DNA of 64,000 bases from Bradyrhizobium liaoningense (GTDB lineage Bacteria; Pseudomonadota; Alphaproteobacteria; Rhizobiales; Xanthobacteraceae): assembly GCF_018130955.1 (NCBI RefSeq), contig NZ_JAFCJM010000005.1, positions 181,251 through 245,250 on the forward strand. Direction: 5' to 3'. Position numbers and translations under genes: made by a program. Below are positions 9,235 through 17,791 of the stretch, piece after piece; position 1 is the stretch's first letter, and each line of letters begins with the position of its first letter. The notes under the pieces were generated by a model. That model made no database searches and was not told the origin of the DNA. It saw nothing but the letters and a program-made list of their open reading frames with translations.

Positions 9235-9403
9235 ACCCTGATAATCCTTGGATCGTCCCACCTGGAGTTTCTTGGCTTCACCGCTGGTGCGGTAGCCGAG
9301 AGTTGCACCCTCTTGAGACGGAAATAAATCCGCAGATTCATCTGTTCAGTTTTCTCGATTTGGAAATAATGCTAGATGCTTCCCGCCTGCATCTTGGGAG
9401 CGT

Positions 9404-10306
9404 GTGGTGGATACCATCCTGAACATCAAAGCGTTTTTGCTTGTCGCGGAAACCAGCAGCCTGACCACGGCGGCTCGTCAGCTCGGTGTCGTGCCTTCGG
9501 TTATCACCAAACGTATCAACCGGCTGGAGGATCAGATGCGCGTACAACTCCTCCATCGGACGACCCGGCGGATCACGCTGACGCCCGAAGGCGAGATGCG
9601 GCTGCCTCGACTGCGAACGGCGGTCGGCCAGCTCGACAGCATCTTTCAGGATTCGGCGGCATCGTCGGCGGAAATGGAAGAACATCTTCGCATCAAATCG
9701 CCGACCACGATCGCAATCCTCAGTCTCGGAGAGGTGCTCACGAGATTCCAGCTTGCCAATCCGAAGATCAGCATCGAGCTTGTCATGCTCGATCGGTCGG
9801 TCAACCCGGTAGAGGAAGGCTTCGATATCGCGCTTGGAGCTTTGCCGACCTCTTATCCGGGAGTCATCGATGAACCGCTCTGCGCGTATCCTCGCGTGCT
9901 GTGCGCCGCCCCTTCCTATCTTGCTCGCTGCGGCGAGCCCAGCCACCCGCGCGATCTGGTCCAGCACGACTGCCTCACCTTCGCAACCACGGGATTGAGC
10001 TGGGGGTTCGAAAGCCGCCGCGGCCTGATCAATGTCGAGATCAAGGCCCGGCTGAGTGCAAACGACAGCCAGTTGCTGTTGCGCGCGGCACTCGCCGGTA
10101 TGGGCATCGCGCGCCTCGCCAGGCATGTCGCCGAGCCAGCGTTGTCGAGCGGGCTGCTCGTACCGATTCTCGCCGACTATCCTGTCCCGGAGTTCTGGAT
10201 CAAGGCGCTCGTGCCGCGAAATCGCCTGGACCGGCCGGCGGTTCGCAGCTTCGTTGACGCGTTGAAGGCGCACTTTGGTCACGCATTTGGGCGACCGCAC
10301 GACTGA
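9404..10306 (+). CDS. LysR-family transcriptional regulator, divergent from the catabolic cluster
   Basis: The 300-residue protein has an N-terminal winged helix-turn-helix (SLTTAARQLGVVPSVITKRI, about residues 17-36) and a LysR-type ligand-binding domain. The start is GTG at 9404. It is transcribed away from the FAD/AcnX/amidohydrolase cluster, so that cluster is its probable target and a pathway intermediate its probable inducer. The intergenic DNA contains a short dyad AATC-CGCA-GATT at 9327-9338 that could be part of a LysR box, but the match is weak. Confidence 0.9.
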   Translation: MVDTILNIKAFLLVAETSSLTTAARQLGVVPSVITKRINRLEDQMRVQLLHRTTRRITLTPEGEMRLPRLRTAVGQLDSIFQDSAASSAEMEEHLRIKSPTTIAILSLGEVLTRFQLANPKISIELVMLDRSVNPVEEGFDIALGALPTSYPGVIDEPLCAYPRVLCAAPSYLARCGEPSHPRDLVQHDCLTFATTGLSWGFESRRGLINVEIKARLSANDSQLLLRAALAGMGIARLARHVAEPALSSGLLVPILADYPVPEFWIKALVPRNRLDRPAVRSFVDALKAHFGHAFGRPHD

Positions 10307-10416
10307 TCTGCTGCGGAGGCGTCGAGAGGGGCTAGCGGCGAACGGGCCAGCGCCACCTTCGAGTGGCAGCGAGAAAGCTCGCGTCGATCCGCGACACGAC
10401 TGCAGCCTGTGACGCG

Positions 10417-11133
10417 TCAATTCGCTGCGAGATAAGCGCTGTGAAGAATATCCGGATTCTGCCGCAACTCTTCGGGTTGGCCGGAGAACCGAATATGTCC
10501 GCGCTCCATGACGTGGACGCGATGAGAAATTCGCAACGCGATATTCGTAAACTGCTCGATCAACAACACGCCGACGCCATCCGCGGCGAGTTGCGTGATC
10601 ACCGGAACCAGCCTCGCCACGATCACGGGGGCAAGACCGAACGACAATTCATCCGCAAGGATATAGCGCGGGCGATCGACGATGGCTTGGGCAAGTACGA
10701 CCATCTGCTGCTGACCGCCGGAGAGCGATCCCGCCCGCGCGTCGAGCTTCTGGCGAAGCTCGGGAAACGTATCGAGCGCCGCCTCGATGCCGTCCTCCCG
10801 CTTGCGGCCCGGCAAATGATGACCGGCGACCCGAAGATTATCGAGGACCGATAATTCGCCGAGGACGTGGTGGCCCTCGGGGACGGCCGCAACTCCGAGA
10901 CGGCGAACCTGCTCGGGCCGGAGGCCGGCAATCGACTTGCCGTCGATCAGCACATCGCCGGAGGAAACCGGCAATGCACCAGCCGCGGCGAGCACCAGCG
11001 AACTCTTGCCAGCCCCGTTGGCGCCGAGCAGAGCCGTGACCTGCCCCGGCGGAATCTCGAGGTTCACGCCATGCACGACCTGCTTGCCACCGCGCGCAAT
11101 CGTCAGACGCTCGATCCGGATGCACTCGGTCAT
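10417..11133 (-). CDS. branched-chain-type ABC transporter ATP-binding protein (LivF family)
   Basis: The 238-residue ATPase has Walker A GANGAGKSS near residue 36, the ABC signature LSGGQQQM and Walker B RYILADELSFGL. In the Walker B segment the consensus catalytic Asp-Glu pair reads ADE. Its start overlaps the LivG stop by four bases. It is the last gene of the leftward transporter run and converges on the LysR gene end at 10306. It would energise import through the fused LivH-LivM permease. Confidence 0.92.
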   Translation of the reverse strand: MTECIRIERLTIARGGKQVVHGVNLEIPPGQVTALLGANGAGKSSLVLAAAGALPVSSGDVLIDGKSIAGLRPEQVRRLGVAAVPEGHHVLGELSVLDNLRVAGHHLPGRKREDGIEAALDTFPELRQKLDARAGSLSGGQQQMVVLAQAIVDRPRYILADELSFGLAPVIVARLVPVITQLAADGVGVLLIEQFTNIALRISHRVHVMERGHIRFSGQPEELRQNPDILHSAYLAAN

Positions 11134-11840
11134 GCCGCTTCTCCGAGATAGGCGGCGCGCACTTTCGGATCCTTCAGGGTCGAACCGACAGGGCCGTAGG
11201 CGATCATGGTGCCGAAATCGAGAACCAGCGTCTTCGTACAGGTCGACGAGATCAGGTCGACGTCGTGATCGACGAGCAACACCTGGGCGCCGCAGAACGC
11301 CGGGAGGCCGACAATGGTCTTACGCAGAAAATCAGACTCGGATTCGCTCAGGCCGGCACCGGGTTCATCCATCATGACGATCTTCGGCGCGCCGACGATG
11401 CATCGCGCGATTTCGACCATACGCCGGTCGCATGTTGCGAGGGCGCTCCCCATCAGATGGGCTCGATCCGAGAGACCGGTATAGCGCAGAGCCGCGTTGA
11501 TGACCTCGTTGCGGCTGCTCGTCCCATATGGAATGTGATCGAGCATCCCCGCGACGTTGTCCCACACCGAGAGATTAAGCACCACCTGCTCGGTCTGGAA
11601 GGTGCGACGGATCCCGAATGCCGAACGCCGATGCGTCGCTAGACGAGCGATGTCCTGTCCGTCGATCTTCACGGAGCCGGCGGTCGGCGTGATGAAGCCG
11701 CTGAGCACGTTGAGCAACGTCGTCTTGCCCGCGCCGTTCGGACCGATCAATCCCGTTACCGGTGCATCGAGTGAGGCCGTCAGCGCGTTCAGGGCCGTAA
11801 CCCCGCCGAACCTGACCTCCAGGCCGTCGATCTCGATCAT
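11130..11840 (-). CDS. branched-chain-type ABC transporter ATP-binding protein (LivG family)
   Basis: This 236-residue ATPase has Walker A GPNGAGKTT near residue 33 and Walker B KIVMMDEPGAGLSE. The signature region is degenerate: LATCDRRMVEIARC stands where LSGGQ is expected (LSYGEQRRLEIAR in most LivG). That is unusual in a position that contacts ATP across the dimer. The ATG overlaps the stop of the permease gene by four bases. Paired with LivF it forms the nucleotide-binding heterodimer. Confidence 0.9.
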   Translation of the reverse strand: MIEIDGLEVRFGGVTALNALTASLDAPVTGLIGPNGAGKTTLLNVLSGFITPTAGSVKIDGQDIARLATHRRSAFGIRRTFQTEQVVLNLSVWDNVAGMLDHIPYGTSSRNEVINAALRYTGLSDRAHLMGSALATCDRRMVEIARCIVGAPKIVMMDEPGAGLSESESDFLRKTIVGLPAFCGAQVLLVDHDVDLISSTCTKTLVLDFGTMIAYGPVGSTLKDPKVRAAYLGEAA

Positions 11841-13753
11841 ACCGTCTTCTCCCGTCGCACCTGCCCGAGGAGCACCTTGACGCGCCCGACGGCATCAAGG
11901 ATTTGGCCCGCAATGCCGTGCGGGGCGGTAATCAACGCATGCAACAGGCCGGCCCCAAAGACGATCGTCGCGATATTGCCGTCGATATGCCAATCGTTGA
12001 GGAGGCCGGGAACAGCTCGCAGCAGCAAGCCCGCCAAAATCGGACCCAGCCAGCTATAGGCACCGCCGATAACGGTCACCGCAAAGAGCAGGACAGATTC
12101 GCTCGCCGGAAACGACGTCAAGTCGAGCGTGCCGATGAGGCCCGCGAGCAGCCCGCCGCATATGCCCGCAAGGAAGCCGGCGAGCACAAAGGCCCATATC
12201 TTGTAGGAGACGATATTGACGCTTGCCGACAGCGCGCACGCTTCGCTGCGACGTATCATCGCCCAGGCGCGTCCGACTCGCGAACGCTGATGCCAGAGAA
12301 CGATGAGATAGCCGATGACGAGCGCTCCCAGGCAATAGCGAAAATAGCCGGCGTCCGTCGTCGCCAATTCAGGGCGGTTCATATATTGGCGCGGCCCATT
12401 GTAGATCTTGCCGATGAATCCGGCTCCTCCGTCGGGGAAATCAATGGCGGTGATCACCACCTGGAAACCGCCCGCGATCATCAAGGTGACCAACGCGAGA
12501 TAGAGACCGCGCATGCGGAGTGCCGGCAGCCCGAAGATCAGGCCGAGCAGCGCTGCGCCGACACCACCGCACAGCAGAGACATTTCGAAGGGCCAGTGGA
12601 TTGCATGCCAGGAGCGCAACGCGACCCAACCGCCGATGCCGACCAACGCGAACTGGCACAGGGACACCATGCCCAATTGCGCATAAAGAATTCCGGTGGC
12701 GAGCGAGCCGAGCGCCAGGATGGCAGAAGCGGTCAGCACACGCAGCCAGTAGGAACTGACGATTTCGGGCGTCGCCAGCGCCACCACCAGCGCGGCGGCA
12801 AGTCCGGCGGCGACCCCGACCAATGCGCCACGGCGTACACTCCCTGCAGGGGCGCTTGTGCGCGCATCGTCAGCTCCGAGCCCCGCTCCTCCGCCGATCA
12901 GGGGTTGCCCATGACGCTGCAAGAAGACCAGGGCGATGATGGCAAAAACGAAGGGCGTCAACGTGCGATAGGGCGCGATGGACGGAAATGGCGTACCGAC
13001 TGCTTCGATCACGCCGATTGCCAAGCCGCCCATCACCGCGATACCCAGCGATTGCACACGCCCGGCGATTGCGGCCGCAATTGCCGGAATGACCATGAAC
13101 GTCAGGAACAGGGGCTGCATCCGCGCGAGGTTCGCGAGCAGGATGCCGCTGACGCCGGCAATCAGCCCCGACATCGCCCACGCCCAGGAATCGACCTTGA
13201 GGACTGGCACGCCGAGCAGCGCACTGATTTCGCGGCGGTTGGCGAGCGCGCGCATCGCGAGCCCCATGCGAGTCCGCCCCAGAAAAAAGATCGTGCCGAC
13301 CGTAACGACGCAAGTTAATCCCAGCGCGATCAGGCGCGTGTAGGTCACCCGCACATCCAGAATCCGGACACCCAGACTGTCGGTCGGCAGACGCAGAACA
13401 CGGCCGTATTCACCCCAGACGAAATCCATGACGCCGAGTAGCGCGAGCGCCAGGCCGAGCGTGGCCACCGCTCGCACCACCGGATCGCTATGAGCGACGC
13501 GCGGAGCCAGGAGCCGGCCATAGGCCAGCGAAACCGCTATCGCGGCGGTCACACCTGCAATCCAGCCGATCCAGGGAGGACCACCAGAGTTTCCGATCTG
13601 CCAGGCGATGATCGCCGAAAACGCACCGATCGCACCTTGCGCGAGATTCACGACGCCGGAAGCACGAAAAAGAATCACGATTGCGACCGCCGAAAGCGCA
13701 TACACAGCGCCGGTGGCGAGCCCGGAAACGACGAAAGGACCAAGGGTTGGCAC
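11837..13753 (-). CDS. fused LivH-LivM branched-chain-type ABC permease
   Basis: One reading frame of about 638 residues joins the two permease subunits usually made from separate genes. The LivH-like half (to about residue 290) contains GVVNLAQGAIGAFSA and LLGVPV. The LivM-like half (about 330-620) contains YAQLGMVSLCQFALVGIGG and GLPALRMRGLYLALVTLM. The two are joined by a short hydrophilic linker rich in Gly and Ala. The GTG at 13753 is chosen because AGTAGG lies five bases before it; GTG at 13759 is an alternative. The fusion enforces one-to-one subunit stoichiometry. Confidence 0.9.
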   Translation of the reverse strand: MPTLGPFVVSGLATGAVYALSAVAIVILFRASGVVNLAQGAIGAFSAIIAWQIGNSGGPPWIGWIAGVTAAIAVSLAYGRLLAPRVAHSDPVVRAVATLGLALALLGVMDFVWGEYGRVLRLPTDSLGVRILDVRVTYTRLIALGLTCVVTVGTIFFLGRTRMGLAMRALANRREISALLGVPVLKVDSWAWAMSGLIAGVSGILLANLARMQPLFLTFMVIPAIAAAIAGRVQSLGIAVMGGLAIGVIEAVGTPFPSIAPYRTLTPFVFAIIALVFLQRHGQPLIGGGAGLGADDARTSAPAGSVRRGALVGVAAGLAAALVVALATPEIVSSYWLRVLTASAILALGSLATGILYAQLGMVSLCQFALVGIGGWVALRSWHAIHWPFEMSLLCGGVGAALLGLIFGLPALRMRGLYLALVTLMIAGGFQVVITAIDFPDGGAGFIGKIYNGPRQYMNRPELATTDAGYFRYCLGALVIGYLIVLWHQRSRVGRAWAMIRRSEACALSASVNIVSYKIWAFVLAGFLAGICGGLLAGLIGTLDLTSFPASESVLLFAVTVIGGAYSWLGPILAGLLLRAVPGLLNDWHIDGNIATIVFGAGLLHALITAPHGIAGQILDAVGRVKVLLGQVRREKTV

Positions 13754-13888
13754 GATCACCTACTCGATTGTTTGAGGCGCCAGGCGCTCCATGAATTGCC
13801 GTTGGTGGACGGCGGCCTATGCCGCCGGGGACCGAGGGCGACGATCATCGCACTCGGTCCATTTCCGATTCCGTCCAAGCACGTCCGC

Positions 13889-15160
13889 CTATTTGCGAAT
13901 GCCCAGCTCTTTCTCGGTCGCCAGGACGTCGGACAGATCGGGATCTTCGACCTCGAAGCAGGACTGCTGGGTCACCCATTGCCCGCCCGATGTCACAGCC
14001 ACCGATCCGGCGTGGTTGGGATTGTGCCGATTGCCCGGGCCGAAATACCAAGGGCCGCACGCGATGTCGGATTCAAGGCCCGACTTCATGCCGCGGAGAG
14101 CGGCCGTAACGGATGCACGGTCGATCTTCGCCGGGTCCATCTGCAGCATGACCTCGACGATCCAACGCGCGGCCAGATAACCTGCCTGATTGAAAGTATC
14201 GCGCTGGACATTCTTGGAGGCATATTTGTCGAGCACCGCATACCAGTTCAGCATGTCGGGTGATTTCTTGTCGAAAGGCTCGAGCTCGAGCTGGGCGTAG
14301 ACCTTGTTGTCCCAATAGGGACCGATCGTTTTCGGAAACTCGAGATTGTAGACCGAGGTCGGCGCGGCGAACTTTACCTTGGGAGCAAGATCCTGGTCCT
14401 CGGCGGCCTTGAGCAAGGCGATCACACCGTCACGCGGCAAGCTCGCCTCGATCAGGTCGGGCTTGAAGGACATTGCCTGGAGGACGATGGAGGTCATGTC
14501 GATCGCCGCGGGATCGATCAGGATCACGTTGACCACCACGCCCTTGGAAGCTCCCCACGCCTTGACGCCGTCGCAGGAGAAATCGCCAACGCCGGGAATG
14601 TTGGGCGCAACGCAGACGACACTCTTGATGCCAAATTTCTGGTGCATGTACTGCACAGCTCCAAGGTTGCTCAATCGAGGACCTGCGTTCGTCGACGAAT
14701 AGTTCCTGCCAAAGAAGCAATCCCGGGGGATGCCGACGCCGGCGACGACGAGCACGTCGTTCTTCTCGTAGGTCGCTTCGTTAGCCGCGCACTCCACGAA
14801 GCTGTTGCTGCCCGCCAGGGCAACCACCTTCTTGTCGACCACAAGCTTGGCAGCGGCTTGCGCGGCCTGCTCCGGCTTCCAGGCGTCGTCCTCCAGCGTG
14901 TATTCGATCGGGCGGCCATTGATCCCGCCATTCTCGTTGACGCACTTGAAATACGCCGCAGCCGCATCGCCCGAAGAGCTGAAGTCCGCCGGGCCAGTCC
15001 GACCAACAATCCCGCCGATCGGAATGGGCGCACCGGTTGCGGGCTTGCCCGTATTCAATCCGCATTTCGGCGCCGAGGCGGCTTCTGCGGGATCACCGAA
15101 CGCCAATGCTGCAAGTGCGCATATGACCGCCACCACGGTCCCTTTTACAGATGGTCTCAT
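13889..15160 (-). CDS. branched-chain-type ABC transporter substrate-binding protein
   Basis: The 423-residue product has a signal peptide (cleavage near residues 26-28, PAEAAS) and the two-lobed periplasmic-binding-protein fold used by LivJ/LivK and aromatic-compound binders. The ATG at 15160 follows a strong GGGGGAG site; the frame is open further upstream but those codons are not family-like. It is upstream of the permease and ATPases. The ligand is not leucine by necessity: enzymes in the same run suggest an aromatic or hydroxy-ketone compound. Confidence 0.88.
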   Translation of the reverse strand: MRPSVKGTVVAVICALAALAFGDPAEAASAPKCGLNTGKPATGAPIPIGGIVGRTGPADFSSSGDAAAAYFKCVNENGGINGRPIEYTLEDDAWKPEQAAQAAAKLVVDKKVVALAGSNSFVECAANEATYEKNDVLVVAGVGIPRDCFFGRNYSSTNAGPRLSNLGAVQYMHQKFGIKSVVCVAPNIPGVGDFSCDGVKAWGASKGVVVNVILIDPAAIDMTSIVLQAMSFKPDLIEASLPRDGVIALLKAAEDQDLAPKVKFAAPTSVYNLEFPKTIGPYWDNKVYAQLELEPFDKKSPDMLNWYAVLDKYASKNVQRDTFNQAGYLAARWIVEVMLQMDPAKIDRASVTAALRGMKSGLESDIACGPWYFGPGNRHNPNHAGSVAVTSGGQWVTQQSCFEVEDPDLSDVLATEKELGIRK

Positions 15161-15326
15161 CAAACTCCCCCTTTGCTCAAGTGATCGACGGCTACGACAA
15201 ACCTTGCGCTTCTTTGTGAAGCTCGCCGCCGGCGCTCCACACGGTTGAAAGCCACTCTCCCATGCATCTCGACGGCCGCTCCGGATGGCCATGGCATCGG
15301 CGATCGCGCGCTCGACAACCCACTCA

Positions 15327-16955
15327 TCAAAGTGCACTCGAAGCCGGGGCAAGCGGCGTCTTCCCGGCGATGAGATCCGCGGCGCGCTCGGCAATCATGA
15401 TTGTCGGTCCGTTGGTATTGCCTCCCGGCACGGTTGGCATGACCGAGGCGTCAACCACCCGCAGCCCTTCCAGGCCCCGCACGCGCAGTTGCGGATCGAC
15501 CACTGCCGCAGGCCCAACTCCCATCGCGCAGGTGCCGACGGGATGATGGCCGACCTCGGCGGTTCGCCGGACGAATGCGTCAAGATCGGCGTCGGAGACG
15601 ATCTCGGCGCCAGGCGACGTCTCACGCTCGATCAGCGAGCCGAGCGGCGGCGTGTTGTATATGCGTCGTACCAAACGAATGCATTCGCGTGCTGTCGCGC
15701 GATCGTTTTCGGTTCCCAGAAAGTTGAGCTGGATACGCGGTGGGTCACGCGGATCGGCCGAGCGCAGACGCAATTCGCCGCGGCTTTCGGGATAATTGAT
15801 CGACGGATATCCCTCCAGCATGTGCTGTTGCGCCGGCGTGATTCCGGGAAACCACACTTTGGCGTCCATGCGCGTCGAGTTGAAAAAGAGCTGTATGTCC
15901 GGTCGCTCGACATCGGGACGGCTGCGCACGAAGGCGAGTGCCGTCAATGCCTGGGTCGCAAAATCACCCGTGCGGAACATGGCCCATTGCAGCACCGACA
16001 GCGCGACGCGATCGGCCCGCAGGCGGCTCAGGAAGGTGATCGGCTGCTTGATCGCGAATTGAATGTGAAACACCACGTGTTCGGATAGATTCTTGCCGAC
16101 GGCCGGCAGTTCGTGAACCGGGGTTATCCCGTGTTCGGCAATTTCATCTGCCGGCCCGATACCCGACAGCAGGAGAAGCTGCGGTGAATTGTAGCTCCCA
16201 CCGCACAGGATCACCTCGCGCCTCGCGCGAACGGACACGCGCTTGCCGTTCGCAACGTAGGTCACGCCCGTCGCGCGGCCCTTCTCGATCAGGATCCGCT
16301 CCGTCAGGGCGCCGATCTGCATGGTGAGATTGGCCCGCTTCAACGCGGGGCGGAGGTAGACCGCCGATGCGCTGCTGCGCACGCCGTTCTTGATCGTGAG
16401 GTCGACGATGCCAAATCCCTCGGGCTGCGCGCCCGAGAAATCCTCAGTCATCGGAATCCCCGCGGCAATCGCCGTGTCGCGGATCAACTCGAAATTCAGG
16501 TTGGAAACGTCGGTTGGGCTGACGCCGAGCGGTCCAGCGCCGCCGTGATAGTCGCCTTCACCTCGCCAGCTACCCTCGGCGCGCTTGAAATAGGGAAGAA
16601 CGTCGGTGTAGCTCCAGCCTTCGCACCCAGCCTGCCGCCACAAATCATAGTCGCGCGGATGTCCCCGCACGTAGAGCATGCCGTTGATTGACGAAGAGCC
16701 TCCCAGGACTTTGCCGCGCGGGAGCGACAGGCGCCGCCCGTCGAGAAAGGGCTCCGGCTCCGTCGTGTAATTCCAGTTGAACTTGGGACCGCGCCAGATC
16801 TGGCGCCACGCCAGCGGCATCTTCATGAAGATGCTGTTGTCCTTGCCGCCAGCCTCAAGCACGAGGACACTGACTTTCGGATCCTCGCTCAGGCGATTCG
16901 CCAATACACAACCGGCCGAACCGGCGCCTACAATGACGTAGTCAAACTCGCCCAC
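15327..16955 (-). CDS. GMC-family FAD oxidoreductase (choline-dehydrogenase-like)
   Basis: The 542-residue flavoenzyme has the FAD motif GAGSAGCVLANRL from residue 10, GMC signature 1 near GKVLGGSSSINGMLYVRG and signature 2 near GGSYNSPQLLLLSGIGP. The C-terminal active-site pair is the His of HHPVGTCAMG and the Asn of GGNTNGP. The start is a GTG at 16955 with GAGGGGG four bases upstream; a TTG at 16979 is open but has no ribosome site. GMC enzymes oxidise alcohols to aldehydes. It lies 30 bases after the cupin gene and is probably cotranscribed with it. Confidence 0.9.
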   Translation of the reverse strand: MGEFDYVIVGAGSAGCVLANRLSEDPKVSVLVLEAGGKDNSIFMKMPLAWRQIWRGPKFNWNYTTEPEPFLDGRRLSLPRGKVLGGSSSINGMLYVRGHPRDYDLWRQAGCEGWSYTDVLPYFKRAEGSWRGEGDYHGGAGPLGVSPTDVSNLNFELIRDTAIAAGIPMTEDFSGAQPEGFGIVDLTIKNGVRSSASAVYLRPALKRANLTMQIGALTERILIEKGRATGVTYVANGKRVSVRARREVILCGGSYNSPQLLLLSGIGPADEIAEHGITPVHELPAVGKNLSEHVVFHIQFAIKQPITFLSRLRADRVALSVLQWAMFRTGDFATQALTALAFVRSRPDVERPDIQLFFNSTRMDAKVWFPGITPAQQHMLEGYPSINYPESRGELRLRSADPRDPPRIQLNFLGTENDRATARECIRLVRRIYNTPPLGSLIERETSPGAEIVSDADLDAFVRRTAEVGHHPVGTCAMGVGPAAVVDPQLRVRGLEGLRVVDASVMPTVPGGNTNGPTIMIAERAADLIAGKTPLAPASSAL

Positions 16956-16985
16956 GTGCCCCCTCCCCAATCGCAGCAACCAGGC

Positions 16986-17501
16986 TCAGATGAACATGTC
17001 GTTGTTGATTGGGAGGCCGTTCGCCTCGCAGTAGCGCGTGTAGTGTTCGATGAACCAGAAGACATCGGCGGTGAAATCATGCTCGCCCTTGTCATCGAAG
17101 AATTCGATGGCGCCGTTCAGCCAGAACAGGGCCTTCATCCCGCTGGGATCGTCGGAATAGAGCGTGTGCGCCGCTCCCGGGAGCTCGTAGATGAAATCGC
17201 CGGGCCTGGCGATCCAGTCGTACTCGTAGTAGCCCCAAGACCCCTCCAGTGTGACGGCAGAGACCAAGCCGCGATGCTTGTGTGTGCCGATCCGCCCGCC
17301 GCTCTTGACCCACAGAATGTTGGCTGCCGCGTTGTTGCGAACGTCGAAACACAGGTGCTTGATGGCTGCGACGTCGCCAAAGGGAATCCAGGGTGAGGAC
17401 TTGTCGTCACCCGCGATGAAGGCCCCTTCCTTCGCATAGCGCCTGATCGCCTCCGCGTGTGGCTCATCCGGCAGCTTCACGATCTTGCTCGCGTCCCGCA
17501 T
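16986..17501 (-). CDS. cupin, 2,4'-dihydroxyacetophenone dioxygenase-like
   Basis: This 171-residue single-domain cupin resembles the 2,4'-dihydroxyacetophenone dioxygenase family, which cleaves a carbon-carbon bond of a hydroxyketone using one non-haem metal. Probable metal ligands are His74 and His76 in THKHRG, a nearby Glu86 and His112 in GAAHTLYS. The ATG at 17501 has a GGGGGG tract eight bases upstream. It is the first gene of the leftward operon and faces the XylR-type regulator gene. Exact substrate is unproven. Confidence 0.8.
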   Translation of the reverse strand: MRDASKIVKLPDEPHAEAIRRYAKEGAFIAGDDKSSPWIPFGDVAAIKHLCFDVRNNAAANILWVKSGGRIGTHKHRGLVSAVTLEGSWGYYEYDWIARPGDFIYELPGAAHTLYSDDPSGMKALFWLNGAIEFFDDKGEHDFTADVFWFIEHYTRYCEANGLPINNDMFI

Positions 17502-17612
17502 TCCGATTTCCCCCCAAGAGCACTTCGACCCTCTTTTGGCCGGAGGTAATCACCCCGGTCGGAAAAGGGTCAAAGAGGAAATCGCTGTTGCGCCGCAACC
17601 GCCCGTTCGAAC

Positions 17613-17636
17613 ATCGATCAAACTATTGATAACGAT
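17613..17636. promoter_or_regulatory. candidate regulator site: ATCAA-ACTA-TTGAT dyad
   Basis: Within the 290-base gap between the cupin and regulator genes there is an inverted repeat ATCAA-N4-TTGAT with flanking ATCG/CGAT. TTGATC-type half sites are known upstream activating elements of XylR/DmpR-family regulators. Function here is inferred from position and half-site only. Confidence 0.35.
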
Positions 17637-17721
17637 AGAGATGTTTTCCTCGATCGCGATCGGCGAACGCGCCTCGGCGACGATTGGGGTGAATAGGAAT
17701 GGAGTATTTCATGAATTTCGA

Positions 17722-17729
17722 TTGATCAA
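17722..17729. promoter_or_regulatory. candidate regulator site: TTGATCAA palindrome
   Basis: A perfect TTGATCAA palindrome about 60 bases before the regulator start, with the same half-site as the dyad at 17613-17636. The two could be paired binding sites for the divergently encoded XylR-like protein. An 8-base palindrome alone is weak evidence. Confidence 0.3.
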
Positions 17730-17791
17730 ATAATGCAAACTCGGCAACTCTACAGCGAGATGAAAAGCTTGGTGGGTGGGAGTGCAGCCAA

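Noticed and set aside
7915..9327. A 470-residue plus-strand frame opposite the FAD oxidoreductase
   Set aside because: Antisense shadow in high-GC sequence; the flavoprotein on the minus strand has clear FAD motifs.
17722..17760. Possible -24/-12 (sigma-54) promoter for the cupin operon (TTGCCGAGTTTGCA on the minus strand)
   Set aside because: The GG-N10-GC spacing is not met: the -24 GG is absent at the required distance.
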